Source: CAYNST01 sp964399955
GTDB lineage: Bacteria; Pseudomonadota; Gammaproteobacteria; Pseudomonadales; Cellvibrionaceae
Assembly (NCBI GenBank): GCA_964399955.1
Contig: CAYNST010000015.1
Coordinates: forward strand, 1 to 44,421
DNA: 44,421 nucleotides
Direction of reading: 5' to 3'
A program made the position numbers and the translations under genes. The notes beneath the pieces were generated by a model. It was not told the DNA's origin. It saw only the letters and a list, made by a program, of their open reading frames with translations, and searched no databases. Shown one piece after another: positions 7,436 through 14,566 of the stretch. Within the stretch, counting starts at the first letter, position 1. Each line of letters opens with the position of its first letter.

Positions 7436-7464
7436 TTGACCTGCGGCAAGTCTTTGACTATTAC
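7436..7464 (+). promoter_or_regulatory. Sigma-70 promoter of fleQ
   Basis: TTGACC (7436-7441) and TATTAC (7459-7464) are 17 bases apart, matching 5 of 6 and 4 of 6 consensus bases. Transcription would start near 7471 and leave a 5' leader of about 134 bases before fleQ. A vegetative promoter is expected for the top-tier flagellar regulator. Confidence 0.5.
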
Positions 7465-7604
7465 TTTAGGCACGCGCCACGTCACCTTACAGAGACAAAA
7501 TCTGGGCGCCGCGACCATGGGCTTGTTTAGATGATCAGCATTAACAAACGAAGTACACCCTGTCTGTCGCCAAGCACGGCACTGCATCTGGAGGCTTGGC
7601 GGGT

Positions 7605-9041
7605 ATGTTAGGCGAAAAGCAAATTCTGTTGATTGAAGATAACCTGGCGATCAGGCACGATCTTCTGGTCATTTTGCAGTTTCTAAGCGAGCAGACCACC
7701 GTGCTCAGCTTTGATCAATGGGCAAACACCGGCGAGTTGGACAACGTGCGGGATTTTGCCGTAGTGATCATGGGGCAAAAAGATGGCGGCATGGACCTGG
7801 AAGCGGAGCTGAAGCGTGTGCGTGAGCGTTTTGGCATTATGCCAGTGGTCACCCTGGGAACCGAGCAGGTGGCTGTTCCGGAAGACTGTGAAGCGGGCTT
7901 GCGCCGGCGCGTGATGGCCAACCTGGGGCTGCCGCTGGAATACAACGCTCTGGTGGACGCGCTTCACCGCGCCCAACGCTACCGGGAGGCCCTGGAGCTG
8001 GCGGAAAAATCCAACGTCAAGCGCCCGGCCCATTTGTTTCGCAGTCTGGTGGGTACCAGCCGTTCCATTCAGAACGTGCGCGCCATGATGAGCCAGGTGG
8101 CCGAGCGGGATGTGACCGTGCTCATTCTGGGCGAGTCGGGCACGGGCAAGGAAGTTGTAGCGCGCAACCTGCACTACCATTCCCCCCGTCGTGACAAGCC
8201 GTTTGTGCCGGTTAATTGCGGTGCTATTCCCGCAGAGCTGCTGGAAAGCGAACTGTTTGGACACGAAAAAGGCGCTTTCACCGGTGCGATCAATGCACGT
8301 GCCGGGCGCTTTGAGCTGGCCGAGGGCGGCACGCTGTTTTTGGATGAAATTGGCGATATGCCCCTGCACATGCAGGTTAAAATTTTGCGTGTGCTGCAGG
8401 AGAAATCCTATGAGCGGGTGGGCGGCAATAAAACGTTTCAGACGGATGTTCGCATTATTGCCGCCACACACCGCAATCTTGAGCAGATGATCGAGGAAGG
8501 GGCCTTTCGCGAGGATCTCTACTATCGGTTGAATGTGTTCCCCATTGAGATGCCGTCGCTGGCCGAGCGGGCGGAAGACGTGCCTCTGCTGATCAACGAA
8601 CTGGTTAACCGCTTGGAGGCAGAGCAGAGAGGCACCATTCGGTTTAATTCGGCGGCCATACTGTCGCTGTGCCGGCACGCATGGCCGGGCAATGTGCGCG
8701 AGCTTGCCAATCTGGTGGAGCGCATGGCCATAATGCATCCCAACGGCGTAGTGGGGGTGCAGGATCTGCCGGCCAAATACCGTCTGGTTGAAGCTGACGA
8801 CGAGTTCTCCGCCGAGGAGGCCGTGGCTCACACGGCGCCTGCGGTGGTTAACATGGCGGACAGGGTTCTGCTGCCTGAAGACGGCATTGACCTGAAAGAG
8901 TATATCAGCGGCCTGGAGCAAAGCTTGATTCAACAGGCCTTGGACGACAGTGGCGGTGTTGTTGCCCGGGCGGCAGAACGCCTGGCAATGCGCCGCACCA
9001 CACTGGTGGAAAAAATGCGCAAATACGGCATGCAGCGCTGA
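7605..9041 (+). CDS. fleQ: Sigma-54-dependent flagellar master activator FleQ
   Basis: FleQ/FlrA-type activators turn on class II flagellar genes with sigma-54 and, in pseudomonads, respond to cyclic di-GMP and FleN. The 478-residue protein has a degenerate receiver domain (about 5-120), an AAA+ domain and a C-terminal Fis-type helix-turn-helix (about 441-478). Walker A is GESGTGKE (176-183), the sigma-54 contact loop is GAFTGA (223-228), Walker B is TLFLDEIG (243-250), and FREDLYYRLNVF follows. The receiver strand FAVVIMG lacks the phospho-accepting aspartate, as in FleQ. The ATG at 7605, ten bases after GGAGG, is preferred over the TTG at 7596. The fleSR and fliEFG genes usually found nearby are absent. 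Confidence 0.9.
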   Translation: MLGEKQILLIEDNLAIRHDLLVILQFLSEQTTVLSFDQWANTGELDNVRDFAVVIMGQKDGGMDLEAELKRVRERFGIMPVVTLGTEQVAVPEDCEAGLRRRVMANLGLPLEYNALVDALHRAQRYREALELAEKSNVKRPAHLFRSLVGTSRSIQNVRAMMSQVAERDVTVLILGESGTGKEVVARNLHYHSPRRDKPFVPVNCGAIPAELLESELFGHEKGAFTGAINARAGRFELAEGGTLFLDEIGDMPLHMQVKILRVLQEKSYERVGGNKTFQTDVRIIAATHRNLEQMIEEGAFREDLYYRLNVFPIEMPSLAERAEDVPLLINELVNRLEAEQRGTIRFNSAAILSLCRHAWPGNVRELANLVERMAIMHPNGVVGVQDLPAKYRLVEADDEFSAEEAVAHTAPAVVNMADRVLLPEDGIDLKEYISGLEQSLIQQALDDSGGVVARAAERLAMRRTTLVEKMRKYGMQR

Positions 9042-9064
9042 CGGGCCTGCAACCGCTCCACCCG

Positions 9065-9097
9065 CGCCCAGGCGGGCCAAGACGACAAGCCTGGGCG
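9065..9097. terminator. Stem-loop between convergent fleQ and iorB
   Basis: CGCCCAGGC (9065-9073) and GCCTGGGCG (9089-9097) are perfect 9-bp arms with a 15-base loop, between the 3' ends of two converging genes. The downstream side is AT-rich (TATTGACTATTTATT) but lacks an unbroken T-tract. It is a plausible, imperfect terminator. Confidence 0.45.
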
Positions 9098-9140
9098 TAT
9101 TGACTATTTATTAACCCGCTTCAATAGCTGCGGCAGCCCG

Positions 9141-11432
9141 TTATACGCGCAAAACGTTATTCACGGGCAGATCGCGAATGCGGGTGCCCGTGGCGGCGTA
9201 AATTGCGTTGGTCAGGCTGGGGGCTACCGGCGGTACACCCGGTTCACCCACGCCCGCAGGCGGCTGCTCGCTTTCAACCAAATGAACGTGTATGTCCGGG
9301 CTTTGGTTCATGCGCAGCAGTGGGTAGGTGTCAAAGTTTGTCTGCTTTACCGCCCCTTGCTCAACCGTGATGGCTCCCGCCAGCGCCAGGCTTAAGCCAA
9401 AGATAACACTGCCTTCCATTTGCGACTTTACCCGGTCCGGGTTTACCACCCTGCCGCAGTCAATCACGATATGCACCTCGTTGACCTGCAGGCTGTTTTC
9501 TTTGACACTGACCCGGGTTGCCACGGCAACGTAAGACAAAAAACTGCGGTGCGCGGCAATACCCCAGCCCTGGCCGTCCGGCATCTCGCCCCATTCGCCC
9601 AGGTGCGTTGCTACTTTAAGCACCTCCAGCAGGCGTTTGCGGTCCATGGGAAAGTGTTGCAGGTCTTCGTCGTAATTGCCGTATTGGTAGCCTTTATCCT
9701 GCGGGATGAACTGCGGCTCCTGACCAATCAGTTCCGCCAGAAACAGCGGTGCAGGTTTGCGGGCAATCACCGCCAGCTCATCTATGAAGCTGGAGCGGGC
9801 AAATGCGTGCTGAATGTTACACACGGAGCGCAGCCAGCCAATACGCAGGTGTGCGGGCACGGCATGAACCTCGCTTTGCCAACTGGGTACATCCAGGGGC
9901 AGCTCATGGAAGCCCAGGTCCAGTTCCCAGGCCGCCGGGGCCGAACTCACATCGGCAAACAGTGAGAGAATGCTGGGAAACGCCGTACGCTGCAGCCAGC
10001 CCGTCACTTGGCCCGCCTCATCCATACTGGCGTGAAAATACTGCGCGCTGTGGGCGTGGTAATAGCCAGAGCGCAAATCGTCCTCGCGGCTCCAGGTGAC
10101 TTTTACCGGCCGTGCCACCTGCTTGGCCAGTAGTGCGGCTTCCAGACTGAAGTCCGCTTTGGCCTTGCGCCCAAAGGCGCCCCCCAGCAGGGTGACGTTC
10201 ACCTTCACCCCCTCCTTGTCCAGCCCCAGCAGTGCCGCCACCTGCTCTTGAACCGACTGGGGCGACTGGGTGCACACCCAGAGTTCGCAGCGTTCGTCGT
10301 TAACCACCGCCGTAGCAGCGGGGGGCTCCATGGGGGCGTGTGCCAGGTAGGGCACCGTGTAGATGGCTTGATGCGAGCGGGCCGCCTGAGCCAGGGCCTG
10401 GTCAAAGTTTCCCCAGCCATTACCCGGCTGACCGGGCTTTTGCACCTGCTCGCGCATGGCCGACAGGTCTGTGGCCGAATCATAGCCGGCGTTTGCCCCA
10501 GGATCCCATTCCAGTTTCAGCTTCAAGCGGGCTTGTTGGGCGACCCAGGTGTTCTCGGCAATCACCGCCACGCCGTGCAGGGGGGCAAAGCCGATGGGGA
10601 AGCTGTTGACGGGCAGGACTATGATGTCCACCACGCCCTTGAGGGCGCGCGCCTCGCGGTCGTCCAAAGACTTGAGCCTGCCGCCCACCACCGGGCAGCG
10701 CTCAATACTGGCGTGCAGCATTCCCTCCTGTTGCACATCTATCCCAAATACGGCGGAGCCTTGCAGAATTTTGTCCAGGTCCACCATGGCCAGGGGCTGG
10801 CCAATCCACTTGAACTTGTCCGGGTTTTTCAGCACAACCTCTTCGCGCTTTGGCAGCGGCGCTTTGGCCGCGTCGCTCGCCAGTGCGCCAAAACTGATCA
10901 GTCGGCCGCTTGGCATATGCAGAACCTGATGGCTCTGTGCTCGCACCTGGTCCAGCGGCACATCCCAGCGCTGTGCGGCGGTTTGCTCCAGCATCAGTTT
11001 GGCGGTGGCCCCCAGTTGCCTCATGGAGGTGAAAAAGCGGCGCACACTGCGCGACCCATCGGTGTTCTGGTCGCCAAACCGGGCATCGCCGGGCGCCTGA
11101 ACTACCTTGACCTTTTGCCAGTCGGCTTCCAGCTCATCGGCCAGTATCTGCGGCAGGCTGGTGCGGATGCCTTGACCCATCTCAGAGCGGTGGGCAACTA
11201 TGGTGACCGTGTCGTCTGCCGACAGACGCAAAAACAGGTTAAGTGCTTGAGGCTCCATGGCGGTGGCCATGTTGGCGCCTGTGCCCGGGCCAAAGCACGC
11301 ACCCAGCAGCAGGCCACCCGCACCCATTCCGGCAAGTTTCAGAAACGCCCGCCGGTCCTGGTCAATCTTGACGACCAGTGGCCCTGGCCGGGGCGCGCTG
11401 CGATTGGCGACAGAGGGCAGGTTATGGAGCAT
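9141..11432 (-). CDS. iorB: Molybdopterin-binding large subunit of an IorB-type oxidoreductase
   Basis: This is the catalytic molybdenum subunit of the xanthine-oxidase family, isoquinoline 1-oxidoreductase/aldehyde-oxidase type. It hydroxylates an N-heterocycle or oxidises an aldehyde. The 763-residue protein has a twin-arginine signal (DRRAFLK, arginines 27-28) followed by LLLGAC (C46), so it could be a Tat-exported lipoprotein. GGAFGRK near residue 415 and GEPG near 730, which holds the probable catalytic glutamate, are family motifs. Its ATG lies inside the end of iorA behind AGGAG, so the subunits are translated together. There is no FAD subunit gene, as expected for IorAB enzymes, which pass electrons to a cytochrome. 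The substrate cannot be told from sequence. Confidence 0.88.
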   Translation of the reverse strand: MLHNLPSVANRSAPRPGPLVVKIDQDRRAFLKLAGMGAGGLLLGACFGPGTGANMATAMEPQALNLFLRLSADDTVTIVAHRSEMGQGIRTSLPQILADELEADWQKVKVVQAPGDARFGDQNTDGSRSVRRFFTSMRQLGATAKLMLEQTAAQRWDVPLDQVRAQSHQVLHMPSGRLISFGALASDAAKAPLPKREEVVLKNPDKFKWIGQPLAMVDLDKILQGSAVFGIDVQQEGMLHASIERCPVVGGRLKSLDDREARALKGVVDIIVLPVNSFPIGFAPLHGVAVIAENTWVAQQARLKLKLEWDPGANAGYDSATDLSAMREQVQKPGQPGNGWGNFDQALAQAARSHQAIYTVPYLAHAPMEPPAATAVVNDERCELWVCTQSPQSVQEQVAALLGLDKEGVKVNVTLLGGAFGRKAKADFSLEAALLAKQVARPVKVTWSREDDLRSGYYHAHSAQYFHASMDEAGQVTGWLQRTAFPSILSLFADVSSAPAAWELDLGFHELPLDVPSWQSEVHAVPAHLRIGWLRSVCNIQHAFARSSFIDELAVIARKPAPLFLAELIGQEPQFIPQDKGYQYGNYDEDLQHFPMDRKRLLEVLKVATHLGEWGEMPDGQGWGIAAHRSFLSYVAVATRVSVKENSLQVNEVHIVIDCGRVVNPDRVKSQMEGSVIFGLSLALAGAITVEQGAVKQTNFDTYPLLRMNQSPDIHVHLVESEQPPAGVGEPGVPPVAPSLTNAIYAATGTRIRDLPVNNVLRV

Positions 11433-11904
11433 TGTTCAGCTCCTGTGCGGCGCGAACAATGGCCTGCTGAATGCGAGGATAGGTGCCGCAGCGACAGAGG
11501 TTGCCGGCCATGGCGCTTCTGATTTGCGCCTTGTCCGGCCGCGGGTTTTGTTTGAGAAATGCGCAGGCGCTCATGATCTGTCCGGGTTGGCAATAGCCGC
11601 ATTGGGGCACGTTTTCTGCCTGCCAGGCGGTGCTTATCAGCAGGCCCAGTTCCCGGTCATGGCTGTCTTCCTCAAGCAGGCCTTCAATGGTAGTAACCGA
11701 TCGACCGGCTGCGGCACTCAGGGGGGTGGAGCAGGCGCGGGCAGCCTGGCCGTCTAAGTGCACGGTGCAGGCACCGCACAGGCCCTTGCCGCAACCGTAT
11801 TTGGTGCCCGTCAAACCAAGTTGGTCTCGCAGCGCCCACAGCAGAGGCATGGCCGGGTCTGCATCAAGCTTTACCGGTTTACCGTTGATTGTCATTTTAA
11901 CCAT
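11422..11904 (-). CDS. iorA: [2Fe-2S] small subunit of an IorA-type oxidoreductase
   Basis: This 160-residue iron-sulfur subunit moves electrons from the molybdenum site. The plant-type cluster uses C38, C43, C46 and C58 (YGCGKGLCGACTVHL and ARAC). The helical-domain cluster uses C102, C105, C137 and C139 (PQCGYCQPGQ and GNLCRCG). The frame is open for 73 codons upstream, but the ATG at 11904 with GGAG 8 bases upstream gives the standard length. It has no signal peptide, consistent with co-export on the Tat signal of IorB. It lies 88 bases downstream of mocA in the same orientation and overlaps iorB by 11 bases. Confidence 0.92.
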   Translation of the reverse strand: MVKMTINGKPVKLDADPAMPLLWALRDQLGLTGTKYGCGKGLCGACTVHLDGQAARACSTPLSAAAGRSVTTIEGLLEEDSHDRELGLLISTAWQAENVPQCGYCQPGQIMSACAFLKQNPRPDKAQIRSAMAGNLCRCGTYPRIQQAIVRAAQELNNAP

Positions 11905-11992
11905 TGAGTACTCCGTCTGCGCATGGCCAAAGCCGCAGCGCGTGGCGTCAAAATTTGTTTTGGAGCGGGTGCTTGCACCGCCTGGACGGCGG

Positions 11993-12598
11993 TCAAAGAA
12001 GCGGCCTTTGGCCCAGTGCCTCCCAGTCCTCCAGTGTGTCCAGGTCAAAGCCCGCGCGTTCAAGAGGAACTTTAACCGCATGGCCTGCGTTAAGCAGCAG
12101 TTTTTTTGCGCCCTGATCCCCACTCAGAGACATCAGGGAAGGCCAGACCCGCTGCGGGAAGATAGCAGGTACACCCACGCTGCCACGGTAGGCTGCGCAG
12201 GCAATTTTTTCGGGTTGGCTGCGCCAGGTTTGAACCAGTCTGGCAATGTCGTGGTGCGAAAGCAGGGCCTGGTCAGCCAAGAGTATCAGTACGCCCTCTG
12301 CCTCTGGAAGCTGACTCACGCCATAAGCAATGGACGCTCCAAGCCCTTGCTGCCAGCGGTCGAAGGGCAGGGCAGATACCTCCTGCTCTTGCAGCGGCTG
12401 TACCAGGTGGGGAAGCAGAGCCTGGGTATGGGCGCCCAGCACCACGTAGGTATGTTGAGCCGCAGAGCACAGACTCAGGCTGCGTTGCAACAGGGTTTGC
12501 CCCTCAACCGCACACAACAATTTGCAGCCACCAAACCGGCTGCTGGCACCGGCGGCCATGAGCAGCGCCAGTAGCCGGGCAGGTGGCCGGGGAGTCAT
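11993..12598 (-). CDS. mocA: Molybdenum cofactor cytidylyltransferase (MocA-like)
   Basis: MocA transfers CMP to molybdopterin to make the cytosine-dinucleotide cofactor used by xanthine-oxidase family enzymes. The 201-residue protein opens with the nucleotidyltransferase signature LLMAAGASSRFGGCKLL and has LILLADQALL as the metal-binding segment, plus GDQGAKKLL near the C-terminus. The ATG at 12598 overlaps the xdhC stop as ATGA, showing translational coupling. Together with xdhC it forms a maturation pair for IorAB. MobA (guanylyl transfer) is a possible alternative for the same fold, but operon context favours MocA. Confidence 0.88.
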   Translation of the reverse strand: MTPRPPARLLALLMAAGASSRFGGCKLLCAVEGQTLLQRSLSLCSAAQHTYVVLGAHTQALLPHLVQPLQEQEVSALPFDRWQQGLGASIAYGVSQLPEAEGVLILLADQALLSHHDIARLVQTWRSQPEKIACAAYRGSVGVPAIFPQRVWPSLMSLSGDQGAKKLLLNAGHAVKVPLERAGFDLDTLEDWEALGQRPLL

Positions 12599-13575
12599 GC
12601 CGTGGCCTGTGCCGGTGCACGCAGCAGGCCCAGCGAGCGGCCACTGCGCCCCGCCAGCACCGCGTGACATTCAGAGATGGCGGCCAGAGCAATGCTTTCC
12701 GGCAGTTCACCGCCCAGGTCCAGCCCTAAAGGCCCCGCCAGCCGGTCCTGCAGCAGAGCAGGCTCAACGCCGGCAAGCTCCAAAACCTGCTGTTTGCGGG
12801 CGGCGGGGCCCAGCAGGCCTATGTAACGGGCGCGGCTGGCAGCCAACCAGCGCAATGCGGCGGCATCCATGGACAGGCTGTGGTTGGCGACGATGGCCGC
12901 GTCCAGCGCTCGGGCAAGATGGGGGGGCAATTCGTCGGCGGAGCAGTTGAGCACCTGTTGCGCGAGGGGGAAATGCTTTGCCTGCGCGTTGGCCGGTCTT
13001 TTGTCGACCAGCGTCACCAGCCAGCCCAGCCGGGCGGCAATATCCACCAGCGGTTGCATATCCGGCCCCCCACCAAACACCAGCAGCGCCACCGGCGGTG
13101 CAAGAGGAATCTGAAGCAGCTCGGCGCTGTCTTCGGCAAGACGGTCCGCTACCTCAGCGTAAGCGCGGTTGAGCTGCAATTGGTATACCCCGGCTTGCCG
13201 GCGCTCCAGGCACTCCAGCAGGTGCGCCAAGGCCAGATGATTGTTGTCGGCATTGCATGGGTGCAGCAGGATGTCGGCGGCGCCGCCACAACCGATGCCT
13301 AAGCGCCAGGCCAGGCCGCCCTGGTCGCGGGCGTCGTATCGCACCCGCCGGCTCTGTCCAGAGTGAATTACCTTAAGCGCTTGCAGTTGCAGGTCTGCCT
13401 CCAAACAACCTCCGCTAAGCAGCCCCAACTGGTCGCCCTGGTCGCTGAGCAGCATCAAAGCGCCGGCCTTGCGGTAGACCGAGCCCTCGGTGTGGCTCAC
13501 CGCCGCCAGAACCCAGCGGCGGTCGTGGCAAATCGGCCGCCACTGCTGCAGTATGTGATAAAGATGGTTGTGCAT
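12595..13575 (-). CDS. xdhC: XdhC/CoxI-family molybdenum hydroxylase maturation factor
   Basis: XdhC-family proteins bind the molybdenum cofactor, help add the terminal sulfido ligand and insert it into xanthine-oxidase family enzymes. The 326-residue product has the N-terminal XdhC/CoxI motifs (VSHTEGSVYRKAGALML and LLSGGCLEADL). A C-terminal Rossmann-like half begins at VALLVFGGGPDMQPLV and includes YIGLLGPAARKQQVL. The ATG at 13575 lies about 11 bases after GGAGAC. The 26 codons open upstream look non-coding. It is the first gene of the minus-strand operon xdhC-mocA-iorA-iorB. Confidence 0.88.
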   Translation of the reverse strand: MHNHLYHILQQWRPICHDRRWVLAAVSHTEGSVYRKAGALMLLSDQGDQLGLLSGGCLEADLQLQALKVIHSGQSRRVRYDARDQGGLAWRLGIGCGGAADILLHPCNADNNHLALAHLLECLERRQAGVYQLQLNRAYAEVADRLAEDSAELLQIPLAPPVALLVFGGGPDMQPLVDIAARLGWLVTLVDKRPANAQAKHFPLAQQVLNCSADELPPHLARALDAAIVANHSLSMDAAALRWLAASRARYIGLLGPAARKQQVLELAGVEPALLQDRLAGPLGLDLGGELPESIALAAISECHAVLAGRSGRSLGLLRAPAQATA

Positions 13576-13768
13576 TGTGAACAGTCGTCTCCGGGAGCGG
13601 CTATGCCAAGGTGTGTTCGAGGCCCGCACAATAGCAGGCCAGCGGCCACCCATTTGCGCAACCGGTTTGCCGGCCGGCCACAGGGGCTAACCGGGTATGC
13701 ACCGACTTGCCCAGGGTTCAGCCGCTATTTGATGGGGCGCAGTGTCCCATGGGTGCGGGTTCAATGGC

Positions 13769-13774
13769 TATAAT
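13769..13774 (+). promoter_or_regulatory. Possible -10 box upstream of yceH
   Basis: A perfect TATAAT lies 97 bases upstream of yceH in the 296-base region shared with divergent xdhC. No good -35 box is found at 16-18 bases, so support is limited. Confidence 0.3.
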
Positions 13775-13871
13775 CCCTTGGCTGACCTACCCGTGGCCGG
13801 GTGAGTGCGCGCAGCAACGCCCGGTTAATGACATAACAGATGTGGAGCAATCCACCAGGGGTACAACCAAC

Positions 13872-14549
13872 ATGAAAGCACTGACTTTGTATGAAACACG
13901 CATAATAGGCTGCTTGATCGAAAAATCACTCACCACCCCGGACCAGTACCCCTTGTCCTTGAATGCCTTGACCAATGCCTGTAACCAGAAGAGCAATCGC
14001 GAGCCGATCCTGGATTTGACCGAAGCGCGGGTGCAGGATGAGCTCAAGGGCCTGGTGCAGGCGGGTTTGGTGACCGAGGTTTCCGGCTTTGGCAGCCGGG
14101 TTATTAAATATCAGCACCGATTCTGCAACACCGAATTCAGCGAAATCAAGCTGTCGGCGCAGGAGCTGGGCGTCATTTGCGTGCTGTTTTTGCGCGGTCC
14201 GCAAACCTCGGGCGAGTTGCGCACCCGCACCAATCGCCTGTGCTCGTTTGACGATGTGCTTGCCGTAGAAAAAGTATTGCATCGCATGATGCAGCGCGAG
14301 GGCGGGGCACTTATAGAAAAACTTGCCCGGGAGCCGGGCCGCCGAGAGTCCCGCTACCGGCACCTGTTTGGGGATGACGAGCAGGGGGCAGTAACCGGTG
14401 TGGCGGAGAGTTCGGCTGCGCTGCACGCAGCCGAACCCGCTGATGAACAGGGGGATGAGCGCTTCGAGCAACTGGAAGCCAGGCTTGCCAGTCTTACCGA
14501 CGAAGTGGCAGAACTGAAGGAGTTGGTGAACGAACTCCTCAACCGCTGA
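13872..14549 (+). CDS. yceH: YceH-family (DUF480) winged-helix protein
   Basis: This 225-residue YceH homologue has two tandem winged-helix domains. The first carries the family signature MKALTLYETRIIGCLIEKS and TPDQYPLSLNALTNACNQK; the second includes LSAQELGVICVLFLRGPQT. A C-terminal coiled coil (about residues 195-225, LEARLASLTDEVAELKELV) may mediate dimerisation. The biological role of the family is not established. The ATG at 13872 was chosen because it begins the conserved domain; the upstream open frame lacks homology-like sequence. It converges with the ABC permease gene, 17 bases apart. Confidence 0.9.
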   Translation: MKALTLYETRIIGCLIEKSLTTPDQYPLSLNALTNACNQKSNREPILDLTEARVQDELKGLVQAGLVTEVSGFGSRVIKYQHRFCNTEFSEIKLSAQELGVICVLFLRGPQTSGELRTRTNRLCSFDDVLAVEKVLHRMMQREGGALIEKLAREPGRRESRYRHLFGDDEQGAVTGVAESSAALHAAEPADEQGDERFEQLEARLASLTDEVAELKELVNELLNR

Positions 14550-14566
14550 GCGGCTGGTCAGTAGTC

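Noticed and set aside
7683..9080. 465-codon minus-strand ORF opposite fleQ
   Set aside because: It mirrors the fleQ reading frame, with His/Gln/Val-rich composition typical of antisense frames in GC-rich genes.
10248..11522. 424-codon plus-strand ORF opposite iorB
   Set aside because: Shadow of a well-supported molybdenum hydroxylase subunit.
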